NCBI RefSeq assembly: GCF_001761325.1
Contig: NZ_CP017478.1
Coordinates: 1,246,001 to 1,310,000 of the forward strand
Source: Urechidicola croceus
GTDB lineage: Bacteria > Bacteroidota > Bacteroidia > Flavobacteriales > Flavobacteriaceae
Direction: 5' to 3'
Length of the DNA: 64,000 nt
The notes beneath the pieces were generated by a model. The model did no database searches. It worked only from the letters and a program-made list of their open reading frames with translations, and was not told the DNA's origin. The position numbers were made by a program, and so were the translations under genes. Below, piece after piece: positions 1 through 7,938 of this stretch (position 1 is its first letter; each line of letters opens with the position of its first letter).

Positions 1-463
1 TGATTTCCATATCAACTAATTCTAATAACTCCTCATCATCAACCATATCCACTTTATTCATGAATACAACCATTCTAGGAATACCTACTTGACGACCTAA
101 TAAGATGTGCTCACGTGTTTGTGGCATTGGTCCATCAGTAGCAGCAACAACTAAAATTGCACCATCCATTTGAGCAGCACCAGTTACCATGTTCTTCACG
201 TAATCCGCGTGACCTGGACAGTCAACGTGTGCGTAGTGACGATTTGCCGTTTGATATTCAACGTGAGAAGTATTAATTGTAATACCTCTTTCTTTTTCTT
301 CAGGAGCATTATCAATTGAAGAAAAGTCTCTTAATTCTGAAAGACCTTTAGATGCTAATACTGTAGTAATTGCAGCTGTTAAAGTTGTTTTACCGTGGTC
401 AACGTGTCCAATAGTACCAATGTTTAAGTGTGGTTTTGAACGGTCAAAGGTTTCTTTTGCCAT
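1..463 (-). CDS. tuf: Elongation factor Tu, N-terminal part (3' end outside window)
   Basis: The minus-strand reading frame begins with ATG at 463 and encodes [19 protein letters not shown], followed by the P-loop GHVDHGKTT, the switch regions with the RGITI motif, DCPGHADYV and the NKVD guanine-specificity motif. These are the G1-G4 motifs of EF-Tu, the GTPase that delivers aminoacyl-tRNA to the ribosome. The frame stays open to base 1, so only about 154 of roughly 395 residues are present. It lies downstream of a Thr-Tyr-Gly-Thr tRNA cluster, the same order as thrU-tyrU-glyT-thrT-tufB in Escherichia coli, so co-transcription with the tRNAs is likely. Confidence 0.97.
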   Translation of the reverse strand, partial: MAKETFDRSKPHLNIGTIGHVDHGKTTLTAAITTVLASKGLSELRDFSSIDNAPEEKERGITINTSHVEYQTANRHYAHVDCPGHADYVKNMVTGAAQMDGAILVVAATDGPMPQTREHILLGRQVGIPRMVVFMNKVDMVDDEELLELVDMEI

Positions 464-527
464 GATTATTAAATTTAATTCTTAAGTTATTATATATATA
501 ATTTAGTGTTCTGATTTTTATTATTTG

Positions 528-599
528 AGCCAATGACGGGAATTGAACCCGTGACCTCTTCCTTACCAAGGAAACGCTCTACCCCTGAGCTACACCGGC
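528..599 (-). tRNA. tRNA-Thr (anticodon GGU)
   Basis: A cloverleaf can be drawn by eye on the minus strand. The acceptor arm GCCGGTG pairs with CATTGGC, with two G-T pairs. The D arm contains TAGCTCAGGGGTAGAG, the anticodon loop is TTGGTAA, and the T loop is GGTTCAATTC. CCA is not encoded. It is the last tRNA before tuf. Confidence 0.95.
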
Positions 600-609
600 T
601 TAAAAATTG

Positions 610-682
610 AGCGAGAGACCGGGTTCGAACCGGCGACATTCAGCTTGGAAGGCTGACGCTCTACCAACTGAGCTACTCTCGC
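610..682 (-). tRNA. tRNA-Gly (anticodon UCC)
   Basis: The minus strand folds with acceptor GCGAGAG/CTCTCGC, a five-base-pair anticodon stem TCAGC/GCTGA around the loop CTTCCAA, and the T arm GGTTCGAACC. CCA is not encoded. It is 10 nt from the tRNA-Thr gene, inside the tuf tRNA cluster. Confidence 0.96.
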
Positions 683-725
683 AATTTTTAAATACAATCT
701 AAACTCAGATTGACTAAAATAATAG

Positions 726-806
<81 letters not shown>

Positions 807-883
807 AATTTTTCAATGAACATGAATTGAAATTTCAATTCATTTTAATTTCAATATTAATAATTGAAATTTTTTTATTTTAG

Positions 884-957
884 AGCCGATGGAGGGACTC
901 GAACCCACGACCTGCTGATTACAAATCAGCTGCTCTAGCCAGCTGAGCTACATCGGC
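884..957 (-). tRNA. tRNA-Thr (anticodon UGU), copy 1
   Basis: The minus strand has acceptor GCCGATG/CATCGGC, anticodon loop TTTGTAA in a GCTGA/TCAGC stem, and T arm GGTTCGAGTCC. It is the first gene of the conserved Thr-Tyr-Gly-Thr-tuf cluster. An identical tRNA lies at 1111-1184. It has its own promoter at 997-1029. Confidence 0.96.
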
Positions 958-964
958 ATTCTGT

Positions 965-996
965 TATAAAAAACAGCCCGCTTTTCTAACGGACTG
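965..996 (-). terminator. Intrinsic terminator after tRNA-Thr copy 2, overlapping the promoter of copy 1
   Basis: On the minus strand, CAGTCCG and CGGGCTG pair (seven base pairs, one G-T) around a nine-base loop and are followed by a run of Ts. The hairpin starts directly after the -7 box at 997-1004. It can form fully only in RNA reading through from upstream, not in RNA started at the adjacent promoter. Confidence 0.6.
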
Positions 997-1029
997 CAAA
1001 TGTATAACGTTTATTTTTTCTAAACAAAA
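997..1029 (-). promoter_or_regulatory. Promoter of the tRNA-Thr/Tyr/Gly/Thr-tuf cluster
   Basis: The minus strand carries TTTTG, then 20 bp, then TACATTTG. This fits the Bacteroidetes sigma factor consensus (TTTG or TTG near -33, TAnnTTTG near -7). The predicted start lies near 991, about 34 bp before the tRNA. The same architecture and nearly the same spacer sequence occur in front of copy 2. Confidence 0.65.
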
Positions 1030-1110
1030 CTTTTTGTGAAAATTTTTACTTTTTTTACAAGTATTTTGTTTACTAGTTCTTTTTAAACCAATTAGGTTTA
1101 TTTTAACTTG

Positions 1111-1184
1111 AGCCGATGGAGGGACTCGAACCCACGACCTGCTGATTACAAATCAGCTGCTCTAGCCAGCTGAGCTACATCGGC
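1111..1184 (-). tRNA. tRNA-Thr (anticodon UGU), copy 2
   Basis: Its sequence is identical to the tRNA at 884-957, with the same acceptor, anticodon loop TTTGTAA and T arm. The promoter and hairpin next to it resemble those of copy 1, so the whole transcription unit appears duplicated. In Escherichia coli the homologous cluster has a single Thr(UGU) gene at this end. Confidence 0.96.
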
Positions 1185-1186
1185 TT

Positions 1187-1214
1187 AAAAAAATAGCCCG
1201 TTTTTTAGACGGGC
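1187..1214 (-). terminator. Intrinsic terminator of hpf, overlapping the promoter of tRNA-Thr copy 2
   Basis: On the minus strand, GCCCGT and ACGGGC pair around a short A/T-rich loop and are followed by TATTTTTTT. The hairpin lies 48 bp after the hpf stop codon and immediately after the -7 box TAATTTTG. It is therefore placed to stop hpf transcription just where tRNA transcription restarts. Confidence 0.65.
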
Positions 1215-1247
1215 CAAAATTAATATGTTTATTTTTTGTAAACAAAA
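1215..1247 (-). promoter_or_regulatory. Promoter of tRNA-Thr copy 2
   Basis: The minus strand carries TTTTG, a 20-bp spacer and TAATTTTG, matching the Bacteroidetes -33/-7 consensus. The spacer shares most bases with that of copy 1, which supports duplication of promoter plus tRNA. Confidence 0.6.
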
Positions 1248-1262
1248 CTTTTTTAATATTTT

Positions 1263-1568
1263 TTAAATATGATGAGCACGTAACTTTTCTTTCCTTCTAT
1301 TTAACTGTCTTTTTAAAGATTCAGTAGCTAAAACCGTACCTTCCTCAAAGGTTTTACATACCTTCTTAACTATAAATTCATCTTTAGGAACATTAATTTT
1401 TATTTCTACAACTTTATTTTCCTTATCACTTGTTTGCTGAACTTTTAAAAAAACTTCAGAATCTACAATTTTATCAAAATACTTTTCTAAAGTTGACACT
1501 TTCTTTTCGACAAAATTTACCAAATCTTTGTCTGCATTAAAATTCACTGATTGCACGAATATTTTCAT
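1263..1568 (-). CDS. hpf: Ribosome hibernation promoting factor, short form
   Basis: This 101-residue protein of the S30AE/HPF family starts MKIFVQSVNF and has the typical pattern NADKDLVNFVEKKVSTLEKYF, then alternating strands and a basic C-terminal helix (LKRQLNRRKEKL). Family members bind the decoding centre of idle ribosomes and block translation in stationary phase. It lacks the long-HPF dimerisation domain, so it is the short type. It lies downstream of rpsU and xerC in the same direction and ends before a strong terminator hairpin. The N-terminal fold and length agree well with the family. Confidence 0.92.
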   Translation of the reverse strand: MKIFVQSVNFNADKDLVNFVEKKVSTLEKYFDKIVDSEVFLKVQQTSDKENKVVEIKINVPKDEFIVKKVCKTFEEGTVLATESLKRQLNRRKEKLRAHHI

Positions 1569-1574
1569 CTTTAA

Positions 1575-2462
1575 TCACTTTTTATCGCTCCTGGGATGAG
1601 CTTGGTTATACACTTCTTTTAACTTACCCAAACTACTATGGGTATAAACTTGCGTCGATGCTAAACTAGAATGTCCTAGTAATTCTTTCACTGAATTAAG
1701 GTCTGCTCCTTCATTTAATAAATGAGTAGCGAATGAATGCCTTAAAACATGGGGACTCTTTTTAACTTTTGAAGACACCGTACTAAAGTAGTCATTTATA
1801 ATTCTATAAACAAGAGTAGGATATAATTTATTTTGTTTATCGGTATAAAAAAGAAAGTTAGAATTAGGTACCTGTAAATTTCTTTTGAATAGATACTTTT
1901 CTAATGAAAGTTTAACTGATAATAATAAAGGTATGAATCTTTCTTTATTTCTTTTGCCTAACACCTTTATAGTGTTGTTAGACATATCAATATCTTTAAC
2001 TTTTAAGTTTATTAATTCATTTCTTCTCATTCCTGTGGAATATAAGAGTTCGACAATTAGTTTATTTCTAAACATTGTAAAATTATCTTCAATTTCTATA
2101 TTGTCAATAACTTGAAATATTTCTTTAGTTGAAAAAGGTACTTGTACACGCTTTGCTGTTTTTAGTGCTTGATGGTTTTTCAACGGATTATTTGAAATAG
2201 ATTTTGTCTTTTGAAGAAATTTAAAAAAAGTTTTTAAACTACTAATTTTACGATTTATACTTCTATTAGAAATTCCAGAATCAACTAATAATACAATCCA
2301 GGATCTAATTTGAGAATAATTGACATTAAGAAAATTATCGTCTTGATATTCTTGAATTAAAAATTTTCGAAATGAATTTAAATCATTTTGATAAGCAGTG
2401 ATAGTGTGCTGAGAATATTTTTTTTCAAAAGAAAGGTATTCTATGAATGATTTTGTAAGCAT
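1575..2462 (-). CDS. xerC: Tyrosine recombinase, XerC/XerD type
   Basis: A site-specific recombinase of the lambda integrase family, probably for chromosome dimer resolution. With the start I choose at ATG 2462 it has 295 residues, the usual Xer size. An N-terminal SAM-like core-binding domain (about 1-90) is followed by the catalytic domain with R146 (GMRRNEL), K170, H238 and R241 (HVLRHSFATH), H264 (LGHSS) and nucleophile Y273 (TQVYTH), so all six catalytic residues are present. A frame extension to 2483 would start inside the rpsU terminator hairpin and is unlikely. It lies between rpsU and hpf, the common flavobacterial order. XerC versus XerD cannot be decided from sequence alone. Confidence 0.9.
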   Translation of the reverse strand: MLTKSFIEYLSFEKKYSQHTITAYQNDLNSFRKFLIQEYQDDNFLNVNYSQIRSWIVLLVDSGISNRSINRKISSLKTFFKFLQKTKSISNNPLKNHQALKTAKRVQVPFSTKEIFQVIDNIEIEDNFTMFRNKLIVELLYSTGMRRNELINLKVKDIDMSNNTIKVLGKRNKERFIPLLLSVKLSLEKYLFKRNLQVPNSNFLFYTDKQNKLYPTLVYRIINDYFSTVSSKVKKSPHVLRHSFATHLLNEGADLNSVKELLGHSSLASTQVYTHSSLGKLKEVYNQAHPRSDKK

Positions 2463-2504
2463 AAAAAATCCGTTAGAAAACAAAACTACGAATTCTAACG
2501 GATT
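2463..2504 (-). terminator. rpsU terminator hairpin abutting the xerC start codon
   Basis: A perfect 12-bp inverted repeat (AATCCGTTAGAA at 2467-2478 with TTCTAACGGATT at 2493-2504, 14-nt loop) is followed on the minus strand by six Ts that run straight into the xerC ATG at 2462. Its loop contains TAGTTTTG, a match to the -7 promoter box, at 2481-2488. No -33 element is visible. Confidence 0.75.
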
Positions 2505-2526
2505 AAATTTTTAAATATATTGGATA

Positions 2527-2724
2527 TTATCCTTGTTCTTCTTGAGTTCTTAATCTTTGAACGTAAGAAGCTTTAATATTTTGTGCTCTCTTCTCTACAG
2601 AAGGCTTAGTGAAATGTTTACGGTTACGTAAATTTTTCATCGTCTTAGTACGATCAAATTTTCTTTTAAAACGTTTTAACGCTCTATCAATGTTCTCTCC
2701 GTCTTTAATTGGTATAATTAACAT
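2527..2724 (-). CDS. rpsU: Small ribosomal subunit protein bS21
   Basis: This 65-residue basic protein, starting MLIIPIKDGENIDRALKRFK, has the bS21 pattern with the KRFDR-like core and a basic tail. bS21 sits near the 3' end of 16S rRNA on the 30S platform. In Flavobacteriia it helps hide the anti-Shine-Dalgarno sequence. It has its own promoter at 2771-2800, a strong Shine-Dalgarno sequence at 2734-2740 and a terminator right after the gene. Confidence 0.96.
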   Translation of the reverse strand: MLIIPIKDGENIDRALKRFKRKFDRTKTMKNLRNRKHFTKPSVEKRAQNIKASYVQRLRTQEEQG

Positions 2725-2733
2725 AATCTAGTT

Positions 2734-2740
2734 CCTCCTT
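2734..2740 (-). promoter_or_regulatory. Strong Shine-Dalgarno sequence in front of rpsU
   Basis: The minus strand reads AAAGGAGGAAC nine bases before the ATG, with AAGGAGG at 2740-2734. This is fully complementary to the canonical 16S 3' end. Almost no other gene in this window has such a site, as expected for flavobacteria. Work on Flavobacterium johnsoniae indicates that ribosomes lacking bS21 have a free anti-Shine-Dalgarno and preferentially translate rpsU, so this site is a probable autoregulatory element. Confidence 0.85.
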
Positions 2741-2770
2741 TCTTAGTTCTCCTTATTTTTAAGGGTGGCG

Positions 2771-2800
2771 CAAAGATAAGAACAATATTTATACCAACAA
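2771..2800 (-). promoter_or_regulatory. rpsU promoter
   Basis: The minus strand carries TTG, 19 bp, and TATCTTTG, a full match to the Bacteroidetes TAnnTTTG -7 box. The predicted start is near 2765, about 40 bp before the rpsU start codon. Confidence 0.65.
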
Positions 2801-2818
2801 TGCTTTTTTAAAAAATAT

Positions 2819-3958
2819 TTATTTTAAAATATTTCTTGAAATTACTAATTTTTGAATTTCAGTAGTTCCCTCACCAATAGTACATAATTTAGAGTCTCTG
2901 TAAAATTTTTCGACAGGAAAATCTTTAGTATAACCATAGCCTCCATGAATTTGTACTGCTTCATTTGCTGCTCTTACACACACTTCTGATGCATACATTT
3001 TAGCCATTGCTCCAATCTTGGTAACTTTTTGCTTATTATTTTTTAAGTATGCTGCTTTATGTAATAACAGTTCTGAAGCCTCAATTTCGGTTGCCATATC
3101 TGCAAGTTTAAAAGAAATTCCTTGAAAAGAACTAATTGGCTTCCCGAATTGAATTCTTTCTTTTGAATATTTTAATGCTGCTTCATAAGAGCCTTTAGCA
3201 ATACCAAGTGAAAGCGCTCCTATGGAAATTCTCCCTCCATCTAAAACTTTTAACGATTGAACAAAACCCTCTCCTTCATCACCTAGCATATTATCTTTAT
3301 GAACTTTACAATTATCAAAAATTAATTCCGCAGTTTCTGATGCTCTCATCCCTAATTTATTTTCTTTTTTTCCTGAAGAAAATCCCGAAGTACCCTTTTC
3401 AATCACAAAGGCTGACATCCCATGTGAATCTCCTTTTTTACCTGTTCGTGCAATTACAACAGCAATATCACCACTGATACCATGCGTGATAAAGTTTTTA
3501 GCTCCATTTAAAACGTAATAATCTCCATCTTTACGAGCAGTAGTATTCATTCCTCCCGCATCTGAACCTGTATTGTGTTCTGTTAAGCCCCAAGCTCCAA
3601 TCCATTCGGCAGTTGCTAATTTTGGTAACCATTTTTTCTTTTGTTCTTCATTACCAAATTCTAAGATATGGTTGGTACATAAAGAATTGTGTGCCGCTAC
3701 AGATAGACCAATTGAAGAATCCACTTTTGATATTTCTTCTACTACAGTTATATATGAATGGTAATCAAGGCCTGACCCACCGTATTCTTCTGGAACTAGA
3801 ACACCCATATATCCCATTTCACCTAATTTTTTAAATAAGTCAATTGGAAAAGTTTGTTTTTCATCCCAATCCATCATAAATGGAGAAATATGTTGCTTGG
3901 CAAAATCACGAATTGATTGAGCAATCATTTCTTGAGTTTCTGTAGTATCAAAATTCAT
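2819..3958 (-). CDS. Acyl-CoA dehydrogenase
   Basis: This 379-residue flavoenzyme oxidises an acyl-CoA to the enoyl-CoA with FAD and passes electrons to ETF. The N-terminal helical domain, the middle beta domain ([14 protein letters not shown] around 130) and the C-terminal helical domain ([12 protein letters not shown] and [20 protein letters not shown]) are all present. The catalytic base is probably E363 in GEGTTEIQ. Length and motifs fit the short/medium-chain group, but the substrate cannot be told from this. It lies upstream of the rpsU promoter in the same direction and is probably a separate unit. Confidence 0.93.
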   Translation of the reverse strand: MNFDTTETQEMIAQSIRDFAKQHISPFMMDWDEKQTFPIDLFKKLGEMGYMGVLVPEEYGGSGLDYHSYITVVEEISKVDSSIGLSVAAHNSLCTNHILEFGNEEQKKKWLPKLATAEWIGAWGLTEHNTGSDAGGMNTTARKDGDYYVLNGAKNFITHGISGDIAVVIARTGKKGDSHGMSAFVIEKGTSGFSSGKKENKLGMRASETAELIFDNCKVHKDNMLGDEGEGFVQSLKVLDGGRISIGALSLGIAKGSYEAALKYSKERIQFGKPISSFQGISFKLADMATEIEASELLLHKAAYLKNNKQKVTKIGAMAKMYASEVCVRAANEAVQIHGGYGYTKDFPVEKFYRDSKLCTIGEGTTEIQKLVISRNILK

Positions 3959-3969
3959 TGTTAAGTCTT

Positions 3970-4851
3970 TTATTTTGCCTCCAAATATACAACGATTTTA
4001 TCATATTTTTCTATTGGAAAACCTTCTATATTTTTCAATTCTTCTATTGACTGTAATTCAGCAACTTCATCTCTATATTGAAAAATCTTTAATGTAAGTT
4101 CATAATCTATATAGGGTAAATGAAGAACTTCTTTAAAAGTTGCAGTATTAACATTGACCTTATTAATAATTGGTTTTGAAAGAACGGTAAATTTCTGCTT
4201 AATTCGCTGAATTACTTCAGGCTTTAAACCATAAACTTCATTTAATTGGTCATCTGATAAAAAACCATTTAAGGAACTTCGGAATTTAACAATTCTTTCA
4301 GAAAGTTTTTCTCCTACTCCATTTATTTCCATAAGGCTTATAGCTGTTGCTGTATTCAAATCTTGAAGTACAATTGGATGTGAACTTTTAACTTCTTTAA
4401 TTTTGGAAGTATTGTATTTTACTTTCTTTTTATTTGTAATCCAATCAGGAAATTTAAAATTTGGAGATAAAACTGCCAGTAAACTATCAGAAACTCCAGT
4501 AACTTTTTGAAATTGAGTTGCAGAATTTATATAACCTCCTTTTAACCTATGAGCCAGCAGCTTATCAATCTCTTCAGTAGACATTCCTAATTGATAACCT
4601 TTGTAATCGGTTATAAAACTAGGATTGAAAGGATATATTTTAGGTTTACGTTTTTCGAGTTCTATTAATTTTAACTCATCAACTTTGTTTTGAAAACTTG
4701 TAATTTCATCAGAATTCAAATCTATTTTTTTATCAGAAGAAAAATGAACAAAAGAATAAACAAGTTGAAAAGTAATAATTAAAGTTAATAAAAAGAAAAT
4801 CCCATTTCGTTGGCGTTTATTATACCAGAAATGAGATTTTAAATTTTTCAT
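3970..4851 (-). CDS. Membrane-anchored helix-hairpin-helix protein (ComEA-like repeats)
   Basis: This 293-residue protein has one N-terminal membrane segment (about residues 18-36, FFLLTLIITFQLVYSFV). Three regions of helix-hairpin-helix type follow. The clearest is LNTATAISLMEINGVGEKLSERIVKFR, then VNVNTATFKEVLHLPYID. This repeat resembles the DNA-binding domain of ComEA and is common in Bacteroidetes. A role in non-specific DNA binding at the membrane is an inference. It is 11 bp upstream of the acyl-CoA dehydrogenase and may share its transcript. Confidence 0.8.
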   Translation of the reverse strand: MKNLKSHFWYNKRQRNGIFFLLTLIITFQLVYSFVHFSSDKKIDLNSDEITSFQNKVDELKLIELEKRKPKIYPFNPSFITDYKGYQLGMSTEEIDKLLAHRLKGGYINSATQFQKVTGVSDSLLAVLSPNFKFPDWITNKKKVKYNTSKIKEVKSSHPIVLQDLNTATAISLMEINGVGEKLSERIVKFRSSLNGFLSDDQLNEVYGLKPEVIQRIKQKFTVLSKPIINKVNVNTATFKEVLHLPYIDYELTLKIFQYRDEVAELQSIEELKNIEGFPIEKYDKIVVYLEAK

Positions 4852-4866
4852 TTTATAATTTTATAT

Positions 4867-6453
4867 TTAAGCCTTTTTATTTTTGATAGCTGTCAAATAT
4901 TTGTTTAGTTCATCTTTTACTTTTGGTGCTAAAATCACTAATCCAATCATGTTTGGAACCATCATAGCAAAAATCATTGCATCTGAAAAATCAATTACTG
5001 AGCCTAAACTAGCAGCAGAACCAATTATCACAAATAAACAAAACATTATTTTATAAACATACTCTGTTTTTTTTGTTCTTCCGAATAAATAAGCCCAACC
5101 TTGATAACCATAATAAGACCAAGAAATCATAGTACTGAATGCAAATAATACTACAGCTACTGTTAATACATAAGGAAACCATGAAATAACAGATTCAAAA
5201 GCTCCCGATGTAAGTAAAATTGCCTGTGCACTATTTAATCCAGCATTTTCCGCAGCTACGTTACCAGTTATGATCAATACTAAAGCAGTCATTGTACACA
5301 CTACAACCGTATCAATAAATGGTTCTAGAAGTGCTACCATACCTTCACTTGCTGGATATTTAGTTTTTACTGCTGAATGCGCAATTGATGCTGAACCTAC
5401 ACCTGCCTCATTTGAAAATGCTGCTCTTCTGAATCCTTGAACTAAAACTCCAATTACACCACCTGCAATTCCTTCTGGACTAAAAGCTCCATTAAATATT
5501 TGTACAAATGCTCCTCCTATCATATCATACTTCGCAATCAAAACAAATAAAGAAGCGGCTACATATATAACAACCATAAATGGAACAATTTTATCTGTTA
5601 CTTTAGCAATTTTTTTAATTCCTCCTATAATAACTATACCTACAAGAATTGCCATTATTATTCCAAACAACCACCCTTTTTCATGGAAGAAAGAAGCTTC
5701 ACCACCTGATATTTTTTCAACTAATTGAAATGCTTGATTTACTTGAAACATATTTCCTCCTCCAAAAGAGCCTCCAATAACAAAAATTGCAAATACAACA
5801 GCCAATACTTTTCCTAAACCTTCAAGACCTTTAGTTTTCAATCCTTTAGTTAAATAATACATTGGACCTCCATAAACAGTTCCGTCAGATTCTATATCTC
5901 TATATTTTACACCAAGCGTACATTCAACAAATTTGGATGCCATTCCTAAAAATCCTGCAATAATCATCCAAAAGGTTGCTCCTGCTCCACCAATTGAAAC
6001 CGCTATTGCAACTCCTGCAATATTTCCTAAACCTACGGTGGCAGACAAAGCTGCTGTTAATGCCTGAAAATGTGAAACTTCTCCCACATGACCTTCAACT
6101 GCAATTGTTTCAATAGCATCACCTCCAGGTGTTGAATCTCCAGCAATAGCCATTGATTCGTGATGATCTAAATCATCATATTTACCTCTAACAATATTTA
6201 CTGAAGTGAAAAATCCTCTAAAATTTATTAAATTAAAATAGAAAGTAAAATATAGTGCCCCTAAAATTAAAGGGAATAATACCCAGAAAATTTTGACATT
6301 CTCACCAAACGAAATTTGATAAAAAATAATATCTACAAACCATCCTGTAGCACTTCCAAATGCCTGATCAATTCTTTCATCTAATCCTTTTTCTTGTGCA
6401 AATGTTAAAAACGGTACTACTAAAAATAATAGTGATAGAAGTTTTTTCTTCAT
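4867..6453 (-). CDS. Sodium/alanine symporter family protein (AGCS)
   Basis: This 528-residue inner-membrane protein of the alanine or glycine:cation symporter family couples amino-acid uptake to Na+ flow. It has a signal-like N-terminus (MKKKLLSLLFLVVPFLTFAQ) and about ten membrane segments. Family signatures include GLGNIAGVAIAVSIGGAGATFW and the conserved FSNEAGVGSASIAH loop around 345. The extra N-terminal signal-like segment is common in Bacteroidetes members. The substrate is inferred from the family. It is 15 bp upstream of the helix-hairpin-helix gene. Confidence 0.92.
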   Translation of the reverse strand: MKKKLLSLLFLVVPFLTFAQEKGLDERIDQAFGSATGWFVDIIFYQISFGENVKIFWVLFPLILGALYFTFYFNLINFRGFFTSVNIVRGKYDDLDHHESMAIAGDSTPGGDAIETIAVEGHVGEVSHFQALTAALSATVGLGNIAGVAIAVSIGGAGATFWMIIAGFLGMASKFVECTLGVKYRDIESDGTVYGGPMYYLTKGLKTKGLEGLGKVLAVVFAIFVIGGSFGGGNMFQVNQAFQLVEKISGGEASFFHEKGWLFGIIMAILVGIVIIGGIKKIAKVTDKIVPFMVVIYVAASLFVLIAKYDMIGGAFVQIFNGAFSPEGIAGGVIGVLVQGFRRAAFSNEAGVGSASIAHSAVKTKYPASEGMVALLEPFIDTVVVCTMTALVLIITGNVAAENAGLNSAQAILLTSGAFESVISWFPYVLTVAVVLFAFSTMISWSYYGYQGWAYLFGRTKKTEYVYKIMFCLFVIIGSAASLGSVIDFSDAMIFAMMVPNMIGLVILAPKVKDELNKYLTAIKNKKA

Positions 6454-6534
6454 AATATATATTTGGGTTTTCTTGGTTATAAATGCGCAATATCATAAAA
6501 AAATGATGGTTCATCAAATTTTTAACTAAATTAC

Positions 6535-7530
6535 TTAAAAAAGTGTTTGTAACATTTTTACTTGTTCAGGTCTTCCTAAAATAATTAATTTAGACCCTTC
6601 TACTAATAAAGTATCGGCTTCTGGATTGACAATATAATTATTATCCTTGGTCTTAAACCCAATTACAGAACATCCTGTCTTTCTACGTAAATCTAAATCA
6701 ATTATAGATTTTGAAATATAACTTTTTGGTAAATCATCTACAACAATTTCTTGAAGGTTTGCTGAGTATTCACCATCTAAAGATAACATATCTACAAACT
6801 CAATTATATCTGGTGTAACAACTAATGAAGCCATATGATCTCCACCTAACTTATCAGGCATTATTACATTATCAGCACCAGCAATTTTTAATTTTTTATA
6901 TGAAGATTCATCTGAAGCACGACTAATAATTACCAAATTTTTATTCATTTGTCTAGCAGAAAGGACTACAAATAAATTATCTGCATCTGAAGGTAGTGCA
7001 ACTATTAAATTTTTAGCCTTTTCAATTCTTGCTTGCTCCAAAAAAACATCATCAGTAGCATCACCTTCTACTATCAAAACATCTTCATTTTCTAATATTT
7101 TAATTGAACTTTCATCACGCTCAATCACAACGCATTGTTGATTAAACTTACTCAGTTTGGCAACTGCCTGTTGCCCATTTCGACCATAACCACATACTAT
7201 GGTATGTTCTACCAATGTACTTATTTTTTTTTGCATTTTTTTTCGTTTTAATTCTTCAAAAAAATTGACATTTGCTATATTTTCAGATAAGACTTTTATT
7301 ACAAAACCATACAAAGTAACACTAAGTAAAATTAAAAAAATAGTAAATATTTTTTCTGGTTCGGTAAGTGGATGAATTAAGCCAAAACCTACAGTTGATA
7401 TCGTTATGACCGTCATATAAAGTGCATCTATAAAAGAATCACCTGATATAGTCATATAGCCAAGTGTACCTACCGAAAGCACAACAATAAGAAGTATTAA
7501 TGCTAAATTTAATTTTTTATTTAAACTCAT
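6535..7530 (-). CDS. Potassium channel subunit with RCK (TrkA-N/TrkA-C) domains
   Basis: The 331-residue protein has two membrane segments flanking a pore loop with the filter TVGFG (TISTVGFGLIHPL, about 44-56), then a TrkA-N Rossmann domain starting HTIVCGYGRNGQQAVAKL (about 108) and a TrkA-C domain at the end (about 250-331). This is the MthK/Kch-like layout of a ligand-gated K+ channel. The filter is TVGFG rather than TVGYG, a frequent variant. The next gene upstream, a PspC-domain protein, is 3 bp away, so the two are likely co-transcribed. Confidence 0.9.
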   Translation of the reverse strand: MSLNKKLNLALILLIVVLSVGTLGYMTISGDSFIDALYMTVITISTVGFGLIHPLTEPEKIFTIFLILLSVTLYGFVIKVLSENIANVNFFEELKRKKMQKKISTLVEHTIVCGYGRNGQQAVAKLSKFNQQCVVIERDESSIKILENEDVLIVEGDATDDVFLEQARIEKAKNLIVALPSDADNLFVVLSARQMNKNLVIISRASDESSYKKLKIAGADNVIMPDKLGGDHMASLVVTPDIIEFVDMLSLDGEYSANLQEIVVDDLPKSYISKSIIDLDLRRKTGCSVIGFKTKDNNYIVNPEADTLLVEGSKLIILGRPEQVKMLQTLF

Positions 7531-7533
7531 AGT

Positions 7534-7761
7534 TTACAGGTCAAAAACAGAGCTTCGTTTGGTATAAATCATATCCTTTAATTTTAATAAAAATGCCATT
7601 GTTAGGTATAAACCAAATGATAAACCTACAGTAATAAAAGAAATATAAATGAAGAATAAACGTACGTTTGTTGCTCTCATTCCTAATCTATCTGCTAAGC
7701 GAGAAAAAACACCAAAACCATGTCTTTCAAAATAATGCCTTATCGAATCTACAAATTGCAT
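7534..7761 (-). CDS. Small PspC-domain membrane protein
   Basis: This 75-residue protein contains a PspC-type core: FSRLADRLGMRATNVRLFFIY, then a hydrophobic segment FITVGLSFGLYLTMAFLLKL. PspC proteins are inner-membrane proteins of envelope stress responses. In Bacteroidetes short stand-alone versions are common and their role is unknown. It is the first gene of a likely two-gene unit with the K+ channel and diverges from uvrA. Confidence 0.75.
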   Translation of the reverse strand: MQFVDSIRHYFERHGFGVFSRLADRLGMRATNVRLFFIYISFITVGLSFGLYLTMAFLLKLKDMIYTKRSSVFDL

Positions 7762-7912
7762 TTATTATATAATTTTAATGCAAGGTAATAAAATTTGTTA
7801 TTAAGTATACAACTTGGTTTTATGAAAAAAGCATAATAAATAGGACAATCCAACACTCCTCTATAATTAATATCTTAACCAAACCTATACCTAAATTCTC
7901 ATTTCAATTCTG

Positions 7913-7920
7913 TAACTTTG
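7913..7920 (+). promoter_or_regulatory. uvrA promoter -7 box
   Basis: TAACTTTG matches TAnnTTTG and lies 19 bp before the uvrA start codon. No clear -33 TTG is present at the expected distance. A TTG in the uvrA frame at 7918 is part of this box, which argues against it being the start. Confidence 0.55.
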
Positions 7921-7938
7921 CGTTTTTCACAATTTTAC

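Noticed and set aside
2460-2483. Upstream start for xerC at 2483
   Set aside because: The codon lies in the loop of the rpsU terminator and adds residues absent from Xer proteins.
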